DNA from: Sphingomonadales bacterium
GTDB taxonomy: Bacteria > Bacteroidota > Bacteroidia > Chitinophagales > Chitinophagaceae
Direction: 5' to 3'
Length of the DNA: 52,173 bases
NCBI GenBank assembly: GCA_016872195.1
Contig: VHAT01000015.1
Span: forward strand, 1-52,173
In this document: in pieces, positions 28,535 through 37,363 of the stretch
Position numbering within the stretch: the first letter of the stretch is position 1
How the letters are laid out: each line of letters starts with the position of its first letter
Made by a program: the position numbers and the translations under genes
Notes under the pieces: generated by a model
Database searches by the model: none
Told to the model about the DNA's origin: nothing
What the model saw: only the letters and a program-made list of their open reading frames with translations

Positions 28535-31500
28535 TTGAAACAACTAACATTGCTTTTTACGTTGCTGCTTACTTGCATGCACAGCACCTGGGCCCAGCCC
28601 CTCAACCTTAGTGAATTTAAAAACTGGAAGCCCCGCAATATCGGTCCGGCCGGAATGAGTGGACGTATTACAGCTGTTGATGCCGTAGTGGCCAATCCCA
28701 ATATCGTTTATATCGGAGCCGCATCGGGAGGCGTTTGGAAAACCGAAAATGGAGGACATTCTTGGTCTCCCCTATTCGATGATCAACCCTTGCAAAATAT
28801 CGGAGCCATTGCTATTCAGCAAAGCAATCCCCAGGTGGTATGGGTGGGAACCGGAGAAGGAAACCCGCGCAACTCACTTAACCTTGGCGCTGGTCTGTAC
28901 CGGACTCTCGATGGGGGACGGAGCTGGAAAAAAATGGGACTCGATAAAACAGTTTGTATACACCGGATAATCATTGACCCAACCGATCCCAGTACCGTAT
29001 ACGTGGGTGCCATTGGTAATCCGTATGCAGAGCACTCCGATCGAGGTGTATTTAAGACTACCGACGGAGGAGAGACCTGGAACAAGATCCTCTATGTGAA
29101 CGATACCACGGGCTGTGCCGACATGGTTATGGATCCCTCCAATCCCAATAAAATAATTGCCGCCATGTGGCAGTTTCGCAGAAAACCCTGGGAACTAAAA
29201 AGCGGTGGAGCCGGTAGCGGACTTTATATTACCAGTGATGGCGGTAAAAACTGGAAAAAACTCGGAAAAGAAGAAGGTCTTCCCGCCGATCCGCTGGGTC
29301 GCATCGGTATTGCCTTTGCCAGGAGCATGCCCTCCAGAGTATACGCTAAAGTAGAAGCCACCAAGAACGGTCTCTATAAAAGTGATGATGGTGGTTTTAG
29401 CTGGAAACTGGTCAATAGCGATCCGGCGCAAATAACGGATCGTCCCTTTTATTACCAAGAGATCTATGTCGATCCTAAGAACGAGAATCGTATCTATGAT
29501 GTACACTCCACCATTACCTTAAGTGAAGACGGTGGTAAATCATTTAGTACCCTGATCCCTTACTCTGGTATTCACCCCGATCACCATGCCTGGTGGATCC
29601 ATCCTGAAGATCCCAACTTGATCATTGAAGGTAATGATGGGGGTATTGGTATTTCTCGCGACAGAGGAAAGACCTGGATATTTGATGAAAAGATCCCCGT
29701 AGGACAATTCTATCATGTAAATGTTGATAATGAGATGCCCTATAATGTGATGGGGGGTATGCAAGACAATGGAAGCTGGCATGGCCCGGGCTACACGTGG
29801 ACCAATGGAGGAATTCGCAATTACTATTGGAACAATGTAGGCGGTGGTGATGGTTTCGATGTAATGCCCGATGCAGAGGATGCCAGTTGGGTCTATAGCG
29901 AAAGCCAGGGCGGTTCGCTTGGGAAAAGAAATTGGAAGACCGGAGAGTCTTGGTTCATCAAGCCCCCCACCCTGGATCCAAAACTATTGCAGCGCTTCAA
30001 TTGGAATTCTCCAATGGCGCAAGATCCCTTTGATCCAAAGACCATCTATTACGGAAGTCAGTTCTTGCATAGGAGTACAGACAAAGGGATCAGCTGGCAA
30101 ACCATCTCTCCCGATCTGACCACCAATGATAGTGTCAAGATCGCGGCCTTTCAAAATACCGGCGGATTGACACTCGATATTACCGGAGCAGAGACGTATT
30201 GCACTATTTTGAGTATTTCTCCCAGCAGAAAAGAAAAAGGAACCATTTGGATCGGTACCGATGATGGAAATGTGCAACTGACTCGCGACGGTGGAATTAC
30301 CTGGACCACTTTTCAAGGAAAGATTTCAGGATTGCCAGCGGGCTGTTGGATTCCTCAAGTAGTTGCTTCTCCCCACAATGCAGCCGAAGCATTTGTGGTG
30401 GCCAACGATTACCGTAGAGGCGATGGTAAACCGTATGTTTTTCGCACCACTGACTATGGAAAAACATGGAAGAGAATGCTCGATGAGAACAAGGTTAAAG
30501 GATATGCACTTTGTGTGACCCAAGATCCAACCCAGCCTTCGCTGCTATTTGCCGGAACCGAGCACGGCCTCTGGGTGAGCATCGACAATGGGACCAATTG
30601 GGCACAATGGAAAAATGGATACCCTTCTGTTTCGACCTACGACTTGGCCATACAAGAGAGAGAAGCCGATCTGGTCATTGCCACCTTTGGTCGCTCACTA
30701 TGGATACTAGACGATATTCGCCCGCTTCGTAAACTGGCGGCCAATACAAGTGCACCGGCCACAAGCAGCACTTCATTGATGGTTTTTGAAAGCCCAGGGG
30801 GTGTACAAGCACAGTACCGTCCGGCCACCGGCTATGAGTGGAGCACCTGGGGACTTTATGAAGGAGCGAACAGAAATAGAGGGGCCTCCATTTCGTTCTT
30901 TATTCGCAATAAGGCCGCTGACTCGGCATCGGTGAGAATACTGAATCAAGCGGGCGAGCAGATCCGTTCGCTGCGTTGGGCAGTAGATAGTGGATTTAAT
31001 CGTCGCTATTGGGGCATGGAAGAAAAAGGATATCGCCAACCCGGTGCGGGCGGCGGTGGAGAAGGCGAAGGAGGTGGACGCTTTGGTATGGGTCGTGGAG
31101 GGTCCGAACCAGGTGGTCTGCCAGCCATACCCGGCACCTATAAAGTAATTATCAAGTATGGTGATCATAGCGATTCAACCTGGGTGACCGTTAGCGACGA
31201 TCCTCGCTTAGAAAACAGAGACCCAATAAAGCTTGCACAAAAAAAGGCCCTGGAACAAATTCAGCGATCGGCCGATAAACTTTCCAAAGCCATGGAAAGA
31301 CTAAGCGAAGCCGAAGAAGTGTGCAATAAGATCAATGCGCAATTGAAAGGAGCTGATAAAAAAGCTACTGACTCCTTGAGCAAACTGACCAAGAATATGC
31401 AAGAGCAGTTGAAAAAGATCAGAGACAAGATTGCAGGACCTACCGAAGAAAAACAAGGACTCTCTCGTAATCCCTTTTTAGTAACTGTGCTGACACAACT

Positions 31501-31702
31501 GCGCGGTGCCCAACAAGCTATTACGGCTAAATCGGCCTTACCCGGAGCCGCTGAAGCTACGTTGATCGCCAATGCGGAAAACGCTGTAAGCGATATTGTA
31601 AAAGAGATCAATGTTTTCTTTACTGAAAAATGGACTTCGTATCGAAACTATGTAGAAGCCAACAGGCCGCCGCTATTTAAAGAATATAAACCCATAGAAT
31701 AA
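28535..31702 (+). CDS. Secreted BNR/VPS10-type beta-propeller protein with C-terminal coiled coil
   Basis: The product is 1055 residues from a TTG start with a signal peptide ending at 'STWAQ' (residue 21). At least ten sialidase-type Asp-box/BNR motifs are visible (for example 'TENGGHSWSPL', 'TSDGGKNWKKL', 'STDKGISWQTI', 'TTDYGKTWKRM') spread over residues about 65-720, predicting one or two large beta-propellers as in VPS10/sortilin-like proteins. A beta domain follows, with a Gly-rich stretch (about 830-860, 'GAGGGGEGEGGGRFGMGRGG') and then a helical coiled coil (about 895-980, rich in Lys/Glu/Ala/Leu). Such proteins are often named glycosyl hydrolase, but no catalytic signature of a hydrolase can be pointed to here. 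Substrate unknown. Confidence 0.85.
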   Translation: MKQLTLLFTLLLTCMHSTWAQPLNLSEFKNWKPRNIGPAGMSGRITAVDAVVANPNIVYIGAASGGVWKTENGGHSWSPLFDDQPLQNIGAIAIQQSNPQVVWVGTGEGNPRNSLNLGAGLYRTLDGGRSWKKMGLDKTVCIHRIIIDPTDPSTVYVGAIGNPYAEHSDRGVFKTTDGGETWNKILYVNDTTGCADMVMDPSNPNKIIAAMWQFRRKPWELKSGGAGSGLYITSDGGKNWKKLGKEEGLPADPLGRIGIAFARSMPSRVYAKVEATKNGLYKSDDGGFSWKLVNSDPAQITDRPFYYQEIYVDPKNENRIYDVHSTITLSEDGGKSFSTLIPYSGIHPDHHAWWIHPEDPNLIIEGNDGGIGISRDRGKTWIFDEKIPVGQFYHVNVDNEMPYNVMGGMQDNGSWHGPGYTWTNGGIRNYYWNNVGGGDGFDVMPDAEDASWVYSESQGGSLGKRNWKTGESWFIKPPTLDPKLLQRFNWNSPMAQDPFDPKTIYYGSQFLHRSTDKGISWQTISPDLTTNDSVKIAAFQNTGGLTLDITGAETYCTILSISPSRKEKGTIWIGTDDGNVQLTRDGGITWTTFQGKISGLPAGCWIPQVVASPHNAAEAFVVANDYRRGDGKPYVFRTTDYGKTWKRMLDENKVKGYALCVTQDPTQPSLLFAGTEHGLWVSIDNGTNWAQWKNGYPSVSTYDLAIQEREADLVIATFGRSLWILDDIRPLRKLAANTSAPATSSTSLMVFESPGGVQAQYRPATGYEWSTWGLYEGANRNRGASISFFIRNKAADSASVRILNQAGEQIRSLRWAVDSGFNRRYWGMEEKGYRQPGAGGGGEGEGGGRFGMGRGGSEPGGLPAIPGTYKVIIKYGDHSDSTWVTVSDDPRLENRDPIKLAQKKALEQIQRSADKLSKAMERLSEAEEVCNKINAQLKGADKKATDSLSKLTKNMQEQLKKIRDKIAGPTEEKQGLSRNPFLVTVLTQLRGAQQAITAKSALPGAAEATLIANAENAVSDIVKEINVFFTEKWTSYRNYVEANRPPLFKEYKPIE

Positions 31703-31708
31703 ATTACT

Positions 31709-31801
31709 GTGATTAAAAAATATCGTACAGAAATTATTGTGGGATTGATCGTTTTATTATCGCTGCTATTCAGAGATGCGATCAAATCGCTACTCAATTA
31801 A
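31709..31801 (+). CDS. Possible 30-residue single-span membrane microprotein
   Basis: A GTG-started frame of 30 codons begins 6 bp after the stop of the BNR-repeat gene and ends 20 bp before a strong terminator. The translation has a basic start (IKKYRTE), one hydrophobic span (IIVGLIVLLSLLF) and a polar end (RDAIKSLLN), a layout expected of a small inner-membrane protein. The position between a gene and its terminator supports real translation. The GTG start and the small size keep confidence moderate. No family is recognised. Confidence 0.45.
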   Translation: MIKKYRTEIIVGLIVLLSLLFRDAIKSLLN

Positions 31802-31821
31802 AGAACAACCCTGACTTTCAA

Positions 31822-31852
31822 AACCCCATACGCTCGTATGGGGTTTTTTTAT
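31822..31852 (+). terminator. Strong intrinsic terminator, probably bidirectional
   Basis: An 11-bp perfect inverted repeat (AACCCCATACG with CGTATGGGGTT, 31822-31832 and 31835-31845) is followed by seven T in total after the G run. It ends the BNR-protein transcript on the plus strand. The A residues on its left flank give a short T run on the minus strand, so it may also end the converging minus-strand transcript from the TatD side. Confidence 0.88.
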
Positions 31853-32040
31853 CTGCCCGAACCAGAGAGGAAACGAAAATCATTTTCGTCCATCTCAACC
31901 AGCGCGCGATACAAGGCGTCCTCTTCTTGCTGTATTATAGATGATTCGAGCCTGAGTAAACAAGGAGGAGACCAAGTTTCTTTTCTGATCCACACCTCTC
32001 CTGCCTCCAGCGTATCCACCTGATCAAAAAAAACATTCAT
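31849..32040 (-). CDS. Small acidic hypothetical protein (63 aa)
   Basis: A 63-residue frame with ATG start lies 75 bp downstream of the TatD gene in the same direction and ends at the shared terminator. The translation is soluble, acidic and rich in Glu/Asp (for example 'IIQQEEDALYRALVEMDEND'), with no low complexity and a C-terminus of plausible composition. A plus-strand frame covers the same bases but has a less protein-like composition and would start inside the terminator. No family is recognised; a real but lineage-restricted protein is the best reading. Confidence 0.5.
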   Translation of the reverse strand: MNVFFDQVDTLEAGEVWIRKETWSPPCLLRLESSIIQQEEDALYRALVEMDENDFRFLSGSGR

Positions 32041-32115
32041 CTACTAAATCTAACACCTACGCCAGAGCAAGTTCCAGGGTGTCAGCTCGCCAAAAAAGAA
32101 AGAAAAAACCTACGA

Positions 32116-32880
32116 TCAGACTTTAAAAAGAGCACGGGCATTCTGTGTCGTCTCCTTTGCGATCTGCTCCAGACTAATTCCCTTAACCTCGGCAAGCTTT
32201 GTGGCTATCAAGGGTAAATAAGAAGATTCATTACGCTTTCCCCTATGGGGTACGGGTGTCAGATAGGGCGCATCGGTTTCCAGCATGATATGCTCCAGCG
32301 GAATATCGGAAAGTACAGCTCCTAATCCTGCATTTTTATAGGTCAGTACTCCCCCTATACCCAAATAGAAGCCAAGTTTTATGATCTCGCGCGCTTCTTC
32401 GCTACTGCCCGAAAAACAGTGAAACACGCCGTTGAGTCCCCTACCCTTATACTCTTTGATCACTTGCACACATTCCAAACAAGCATTGCGCGAATGAATC
32501 ACAATCGGTACTTTTTTTTCGAGCGCCCACTCAATTTGTACCCGAAAGGCCTCATATTGCTGATCGACATAGGTCTTATCCCAATAAAAATCCAAACCGA
32601 TCTCCCCCGCCGCAATAAAATCTCGTTGACGCCACCAATCTTGAGCAATCGCTAATTCATTTTGATAGTCTTCTTTGATAGAACAGGGATGTACTCCCAT
32701 CATGGCCCGGCATTGGGCAAATTGCTCTTCCATGCTCACCAAGGCCCCATGGGTCTGAGCATCGATGGCGGGTAACAAAAACTGCTCGACCCCGGCTTTT
32801 GAGGCAGCAGCCAGCATGGAAGCCCGATCTTGATCAAAATCGGGTAAATACAGATGTGCATGAGTATCAATCAAAAACAT
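32116..32880 (-). CDS. tatD: TatD family metal-dependent DNase
   Basis: The product is 254 residues from the ATG at 32880; a TTG five codons earlier is less likely because the family begins right at 'MFLIDTHAHLY'. TatD-type motifs are in order: 'DTHAHL' (two His ligands), 'GEIGLDFYWDK' (Glu ligand), 'IHSRNA', 'GVFHCFSGS', and 'LETDAPYLTPVPHRGKRNE' (Asp ligand and signature tail). The family comprises cytosolic metal-dependent 3'-5' nucleases implicated in DNA repair and quality control. Length matches the family. The upstream neighbour is a divergent lipoprotein gene 101 bp away. Confidence 0.93.
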   Translation of the reverse strand: MFLIDTHAHLYLPDFDQDRASMLAAASKAGVEQFLLPAIDAQTHGALVSMEEQFAQCRAMMGVHPCSIKEDYQNELAIAQDWWRQRDFIAAGEIGLDFYWDKTYVDQQYEAFRVQIEWALEKKVPIVIHSRNACLECVQVIKEYKGRGLNGVFHCFSGSSEEAREIIKLGFYLGIGGVLTYKNAGLGAVLSDIPLEHIMLETDAPYLTPVPHRGKRNESSYLPLIATKLAEVKGISLEQIAKETTQNARALFKV

Positions 32881-32981
32881 AATGACAAGGAGCAAAACTC
32901 CGTAAAAAAACCCAGTCCTTAAACTTTAGTCGTCCGAAACTGTCAAAACATCCTACCTTTAAACACCAAAACAGTATCAAT

Positions 32982-33863
32982 GTGAAAAGAAATCTCTTTC
33001 AGCTCACAGCGCTGGTGGCACTTGCCATTACCGTGAGTCTTTTTGGTTGTCAAAAAGACCAGCAAACTCCCGATCCGGCAGAGGAAAAAGAGGCCCTAGC
33101 CTCTCGAACGGTCGGTGAATCCGATGCCGAGGCCGAGATCATCTATGATGGCATCTTTGATGATGCCATGGGTGTCAACGAAGAGGTGGCTATGGGTGGT
33201 ACTGGTATTTTTGGAAGACTAACCGCTTGCCCCACGGTAACCGTTACCCGCATCAATCCTCCCGCCCCCTTTCCGGTGCGCGTGCTGCTCGACTTTGGTG
33301 CAGGCTGCGTGGGTCGTGATGGAAAATTTAGAAAAGGAAAGATCATACATGTCTATACGAATCGACTGCTGGATACCGGTGCGGTCGTAGAGACCTCATT
33401 CGAGAATTACTATCAAGATAGCACCAAGATAGAAGGTGCTTATCGCATCAAGAATACCACCGAATCGCCACTGCGACCCCGCTACCAGACCAATGTGGTC
33501 AATGGGAAACTTATTCGTCCCAATGGCAACTTTACCCTATGGAATGGCGAAAAGGTGCGTACCCAAATAGAGGGCGCACTTACTCCTATGGCCCCCATGG
33601 ACGATGTCTTTTCTACGACCGGTGCTGCTCGCGGGCAAGTACGCAGAGATACCACCACTATATTTTGGAATTCTACCATCGTAGAACCGCTGATCAAAAG
33701 AATGAATTGCAGATGGATCGTGAAAGGAACCGTGCGAACGGTTAGAGAGAATACGACAAGCGGAGAACGTTGGCAAGGAGTTATCAATTATGGAAATGGC
33801 GGGTGTGATAACAGAGCGGTAGTGGTTATCAATGGGGTAACGTACAACATTACACTGCCGTAA
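32982..33863 (+). CDS. Lipoprotein of unknown function, possibly surface-exposed
   Basis: The product is 293 residues from a GTG start (the ATG two bases earlier runs straight into TGA). The lipoprotein signal has Cys23 in 'SLFGC'. The residues after it, 'CQKDQQ', resemble the Bacteroidota lipoprotein export signal (Lys followed by acidic residues), which directs lipoproteins to the outer face. The remainder is predicted mostly beta: 'VRVLLDFGAGCVGRDGKFRKG' and 'GERWQGVINYGNGGCDNRAV' strands contain two pairs of Cys that could form disulfides. A Glu-rich segment follows the signal. It is similar in style to conserved hypothetical Bacteroidota lipoproteins, but no function can be given. A TACCTTTA element about 20 bp upstream may be the promoter. 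Confidence 0.75.
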   Translation: MKRNLFQLTALVALAITVSLFGCQKDQQTPDPAEEKEALASRTVGESDAEAEIIYDGIFDDAMGVNEEVAMGGTGIFGRLTACPTVTVTRINPPAPFPVRVLLDFGAGCVGRDGKFRKGKIIHVYTNRLLDTGAVVETSFENYYQDSTKIEGAYRIKNTTESPLRPRYQTNVVNGKLIRPNGNFTLWNGEKVRTQIEGALTPMAPMDDVFSTTGAARGQVRRDTTTIFWNSTIVEPLIKRMNCRWIVKGTVRTVRENTTSGERWQGVINYGNGGCDNRAVVVINGVTYNITLP

Positions 33864-33870
33864 ATCAATG

Positions 33871-34500
33871 TCATTCGATCGCCGCAAAGGAGTATCCCTG
33901 CTGTAAGGCATACTCCATCAACAGCGGCAAGGCTACCGATAACCGAGGCCAGGCTTTTTCACTATCGTGCATTACGATAATGGAGCCTGGTCTTAGTCGT
34001 TTGGTACAAATAGAGAGACAATCCTCACCGCTAAGACGGGTATCAAAATCACCACTTAGCAGATCCCACATGATGATCTTTTGCTGTACAGGACCATTTT
34101 GCAAAAGAGCTGCCGCTTGATTCGATGTAATACGTCCATACGGTGGGCGAAACAAAGCGCTCTTTATGTGCTGGCTTGCCTTATCGATATCGGCCAGATA
34201 TCGCTCAGTAGAGGTCTTCCACCCATTTACATGATGATGTGTGTGATTACCCACCTGATGTCCCTCTTCACAGATACGACGGTAGAGATCGGGATAGCGC
34301 ACGACATTGGCTCCGATACAAAAAAAACTTGCCTTGACATTAAAGCGCGCCAGGGTATCGAGCACAAAGGGGGTAGCCGTTGGGTGGGGGCCATCATCAA
34401 AGGTCAGATACAAGATGGACTCGTGGGTATCGATGCGCCAGGTACGCCGGGGATAGCATCGCCTGAGCCAATGAGGTGTCTGATAAAAATAAAAGGGCAT
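33871..34500 (-). CDS. Polysaccharide deacetylase (NodB-homology, CE4)
   Basis: The product is 209 residues from the ATG at 34500; an upstream in-frame start at 34521 would overlap the promoter motif. NodB motifs are present in order: 'TFDDGPHP' (Asp35 catalytic, Asp36 metal), 'GHQVGNHTHHH' (His metal ligands), 'RPPYGRIT', 'WDLLSGDFD' and 'IIVMHDSEKAW' (catalytic His). Such enzymes remove N- or O-acetyl groups from chitin, peptidoglycan or similar glycans. No signal peptide or membrane segment is evident, so the site of action is unclear. The gene is divergent from gltX with a 65-bp shared promoter region, and its stop lies 7 bp from the convergent lipoprotein stop. Confidence 0.9.
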   Translation of the reverse strand: MPFYFYQTPHWLRRCYPRRTWRIDTHESILYLTFDDGPHPTATPFVLDTLARFNVKASFFCIGANVVRYPDLYRRICEEGHQVGNHTHHHVNGWKTSTERYLADIDKASQHIKSALFRPPYGRITSNQAAALLQNGPVQQKIIMWDLLSGDFDTRLSGEDCLSICTKRLRPGSIIVMHDSEKAWPRLSVALPLLMEYALQQGYSFAAIE

Positions 34501-34506
34501 CCGGCA

Positions 34507-34514
34507 CAAAGATA
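34507..34514 (-). promoter_or_regulatory. TAnnTTTG -7 element for the deacetylase gene
   Basis: Read on the minus strand the octamer is TATCTTTG, an exact match to the Bacteroidota -7 consensus TAnnTTTG. Its last base is only 6 bases before the ATG at 34500, so transcription should begin at or next to the start codon (leaderless). Confidence 0.6.
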
Positions 34515-34552
34515 ACCGCACAAAAGTCCCAAGTGGTTGCAGCCGGTTGGTT

Positions 34553-34560
34553 TATCTTTG
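34553..34560 (+). promoter_or_regulatory. TAnnTTTG -7 element for gltX
   Basis: TATCTTTG lies 5 bases before the gltX ATG at 34566 and matches the Bacteroidota -7 consensus exactly. It supports the start at 34566 over the longer frame beginning at 34476. No convincing TTTG -33 element is seen at 19-21 bp upstream. Confidence 0.6.
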
Positions 34561-34565
34561 CCGCT

Positions 34566-36089
34566 ATGGGAAAAAAGGTCAGGGTACGATTTGCACCCAG
34601 CCCCACCGGAGGACTTCACCTGGGCGGGGTCAGAACGGTGCTGTTCAACTATCTTTTTGCGAAAAAAAATAAGGGAACATTCATTGTAAGAATAGAAGAT
34701 ACCGACCAGCGTCGGTTTGTGCCAGGCGCCGAAGCGTATTTGTTTGATTGTCTTCGTTGGTGTGGATTGGAACCCGATGAAAGTGTGCAGCATGGAGGAT
34801 CTTTTGGTCCCTATCGACAAAGTGAACGAAAGACATTGTACAGACAATATGCCGACCAGCTGATCGAAAAGGGGTTGGCCTATTACGCCTTTGATACGCC
34901 CGAGGAGCTCGAAAAAATGCGGACGCTACTGGCCACTCCCTCGAATCCTTCCCCGCAATATGACCGACAGGTACGTATGCAACTACGCAATTCGCTTTCC
35001 CTTAGTGCGGACGAAACCGATCGACTGCTCAAGGCTGGAACGCCCTATGTGATCCGGATCAAGATGCCCGAGCAGGAAACCCTTGGCTTTACCGACCTGA
35101 TCAGAGGAGAAGTTCGTTTCGATACCGCTACGCTCGATGATAAAGTATTGCTCAAGGCCGATGGCATGCCCACCTATCATTTGGCAGTGGTGGTAGACGA
35201 TCATCACATGCAGATCACCCACGCGTTTCGGGGAGAGGAATGGCTACCCTCGGCACCAGTGCATATTTTACTTTGGCAATCTCTCTTTGGCATAGAGAAC
35301 ATGCCCCGGTGGGCTCATTTACCATTGATATTAGGGCCCGAGGGAAAACTCAGTAAAAGAGACGGCGCTAAATATGGCTTTCCGGTCTTTGCCATGAACT
35401 GGACCGACCCTGCAAGCGGAGAAACCACTGAGGGCTTTAAAGAAAAGGGGTTCTTACCCGAGGCTTTTCTCAATTTACTGGCCCTGCTGGGTTGGAATGA
35501 TGGAAGCGAAAAAGAGATCTTTACGCTTACAGAACTTATCGATTCATTTTCGATAGAGAGAATACATAGCGCGGGAGCCCATTTTGACTATGAAAAGGCC
35601 AAATGGTTCAATCACGAATGGATCAAAAGAAGTCCGGCAAATCGCTTGCTACCCTATTTCCAAGAACAATTCGCTACCCTGTCCGATGTCGGATATTCAG
35701 AGGAGAAACTAACGCGCATCATCGAATTAGTTAAGGAGCGGTGTCAGTTGCTGACCGATCTAAAAGAACAAGCCGGTTTCTTCTTTGTCGACCCGTTATC
35801 CATCGATACGGCTGCTATTGCTGCTAAGTGGAGCACAGAGAAACGATCCTTTTTTGAAGGACTGATCGCATACTACCAGGGCGAAACACCCGAAGAGGCG
35901 GCCCAACAAGAGCAGGCCTTCAAAGAAAAAGCGGCTGCCTTTCAACTAAAGCCTGGCGAATTACTACTGCCCCTGCGGATCATGCTGGTAGGCGGCAAGT
36001 TTGGACCGGGTGTTTTTGATATTACTACGGTATTGGGGCCTGCCACTACGGCCCGTCGCATTGCCCATGCGCTGACCCTATTGCCCTGA
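34566..36089 (+). CDS. gltX: Glutamate--tRNA ligase
   Basis: The product is 507 residues from the ATG at 34566, which puts the catalytic strand '[17 protein letters not shown]' at the very N-terminus as in the family. The class I HIGH motif is 'GLHLGG' (residues 16-21) and the KMSKS-type loop is 'KLSKR' (261-265). Other conserved segments are '[16 protein letters not shown]', '[19 protein letters not shown]' and '[11 protein letters not shown]'. The enzyme charges tRNA-Glu in the cytosol. The C-terminal anticodon-binding domain is complete. It is the first gene of a five-gene plus-strand run, with a 23-bp gap before the B12-binding protein gene. Confidence 0.96.
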   Translation: MGKKVRVRFAPSPTGGLHLGGVRTVLFNYLFAKKNKGTFIVRIEDTDQRRFVPGAEAYLFDCLRWCGLEPDESVQHGGSFGPYRQSERKTLYRQYADQLIEKGLAYYAFDTPEELEKMRTLLATPSNPSPQYDRQVRMQLRNSLSLSADETDRLLKAGTPYVIRIKMPEQETLGFTDLIRGEVRFDTATLDDKVLLKADGMPTYHLAVVVDDHHMQITHAFRGEEWLPSAPVHILLWQSLFGIENMPRWAHLPLILGPEGKLSKRDGAKYGFPVFAMNWTDPASGETTEGFKEKGFLPEAFLNLLALLGWNDGSEKEIFTLTELIDSFSIERIHSAGAHFDYEKAKWFNHEWIKRSPANRLLPYFQEQFATLSDVGYSEEKLTRIIELVKERCQLLTDLKEQAGFFFVDPLSIDTAAIAAKWSTEKRSFFEGLIAYYQGETPEEAAQQEQAFKEKAAAFQLKPGELLLPLRIMLVGGKFGPGVFDITTVLGPATTARRIAHALTLLP

Positions 36090-36096
36090 AATGGCT

Positions 36097-36104
36097 TAAT
36101 TTTG
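36097..36104 (+). promoter_or_regulatory. TAnnTTTG -7 element before the B12-binding protein gene
   Basis: TAATTTTG lies in the 23-bp gap after gltX and ends 8 bases before the ATG at 36113. It could give the downstream metabolic genes their own promoter inside the gltX run. Confidence 0.45.
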
Positions 36105-36112
36105 CACCCAAG

Positions 36113-36526
36113 ATGCAAGCCACCCCAAGACCTGTTCGTATACTGGTTGCCAAAGTAGGGCTCGATGGTCATGACCGGGGGGCTAAGGTTATTGCGACTG
36201 CCCTTCGCGATGCTGGTATGGAAGTCATCTACACAGGTCTGCGACAAACACCGGATATGGTCGTTGCCACCGCCTTACAAGAAGACGTGGATGCCATCGG
36301 AATCTCCATTTTATCCGGCGCCCATAACACTGTTTTCCCCAAGATCATTCAGTTGATGAAAGATAAAGGGATCGATGATGTGTTGTTGACCGGAGGGGGC
36401 ATTATACCAGAAGAGGATATTGCCCATTTGCAAAGCTTGGGAGTTGGCAAGATCTTTCACCCGGGAACCCCCACCACAGGAATTGCCTCTTATATCAACG
36501 AATGGGTCGCTTTGCACCGACGCTAA
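36113..36526 (+). CDS. Stand-alone cobalamin-binding domain (methylmalonyl-CoA mutase C-terminal type)
   Basis: The product is 137 residues and consists of one Rossmann-like B12-binding domain. The signature DxHxxG is Asp18-Gly-His20-Asp-Arg-Gly23; His20 would coordinate cobalt. The 'ISILSGAH' (SxL) and 'LLTGGGIIP' (GG) motifs also match. This domain is the small subunit of split acyl-CoA mutases or the C-terminus of methylmalonyl-CoA mutase. No large subunit is in the window, so the partner must be elsewhere. It is followed 12 bp later by an enoyl-CoA hydratase gene, and a methylmalonyl-CoA epimerase gene is 10 kb away, which suggests propionate or branched-chain acyl-CoA metabolism. Confidence 0.88.
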   Translation: MQATPRPVRILVAKVGLDGHDRGAKVIATALRDAGMEVIYTGLRQTPDMVVATALQEDVDAIGISILSGAHNTVFPKIIQLMKDKGIDDVLLTGGGIIPEEDIAHLQSLGVGKIFHPGTPTTGIASYINEWVALHRR

Positions 36527-36538
36527 GAATTTTATTAC

Positions 36539-37330
36539 ATGGAACTGAATACGCTTCCCACCCTGTCTACTCTGCTTGTTTCTTGGCAAGATGGCATTTT
36601 GACGATCACGATCAATCGTCCCGACAAAATGAATGCCCTCAACCGCACCGTATTTGAAGAACTCGAAACCGTGCTGGACCTGATTGAAAATACTACGCAG
36701 ATCAAAGCCGTGATCCTTACCGGGGCGGGTCAAAAAGCCTTTGTAGCCGGTGCCGATATCAGTGAATTTACAAGCCTCGACCAGGCAGCGGCCAAACAAC
36801 TGGCCCGTCATGGACAACTGGTTTTTGATCGGATCGAAAAGAATAAGAAGCCCTTTTTAGCCGCCGTCAATGGCTTTGCATTGGGCGGAGGCTGCGAACT
36901 GGCCATGGCTTGTCATATGCGGATGGCGGCTGAGCAGGCCAAGTTTGGACAACCCGAAGTCAATCTTGGGTTGATACCTGGCTATGGCGGCACGCAACGG
37001 CTGACACAACTGGTTGGCAAAGGAAAAGCGCTTGAGCTGATGATGAGCGGCAATATGCTCAGCGCGACCGAGGCTCTCCAATGGGGATTGATCAATCAAG
37101 TGTGCGCTAGCGATGAGTTACTCGATAAAGCCCGTCAATTACTGGCTACTATAATTGCAAAAGGACCTGCTGCGGTCTCTAGGGTCATAGCAGCGGTTAA
37201 TGCCCTTTACGAAAAAGGATCCGAGGGCTATCTCGAAGAAGTACGCCTTTTTGGGGAATGCTTCGGTACCGACGAAATGAAAGAAGGAGTGAATGCCTTT
37301 TTGGAAAAGAGAAAACCCAATTTCAATTAA
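36539..37330 (+). CDS. Enoyl-CoA hydratase/isomerase (crotonase family)
   Basis: The product is 263 residues. The oxyanion-hole segment 'KAFVAGADISEF' is followed by 'GFALGGGCELAMACHMR' with Glu120 and 'FGQPEVNLGLIPGYGGTQRL' with Glu140. The two Glu residues are 20 apart, as for the catalytic pair of mitochondrial enoyl-CoA hydratase (144/164), so hydratase activity is likely rather than another crotonase reaction. The chain length of the substrate is not evident. It is 12 bp after the B12-binding domain gene and 33 bp before fumC, within one plus-strand run. Confidence 0.9.
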   Translation: MELNTLPTLSTLLVSWQDGILTITINRPDKMNALNRTVFEELETVLDLIENTTQIKAVILTGAGQKAFVAGADISEFTSLDQAAAKQLARHGQLVFDRIEKNKKPFLAAVNGFALGGGCELAMACHMRMAAEQAKFGQPEVNLGLIPGYGGTQRLTQLVGKGKALELMMSGNMLSATEALQWGLINQVCASDELLDKARQLLATIIAKGPAAVSRVIAAVNALYEKGSEGYLEEVRLFGECFGTDEMKEGVNAFLEKRKPNFN

Positions 37331-37363
37331 TCAATACCCTTAGTTCGATAAATAACGTTCCCT

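Noticed and set aside
34476-34565. Longer N-terminus of gltX
   Set aside because: It would place 30 residues before the catalytic strand, cross the promoter box and overlap the divergent deacetylase gene.
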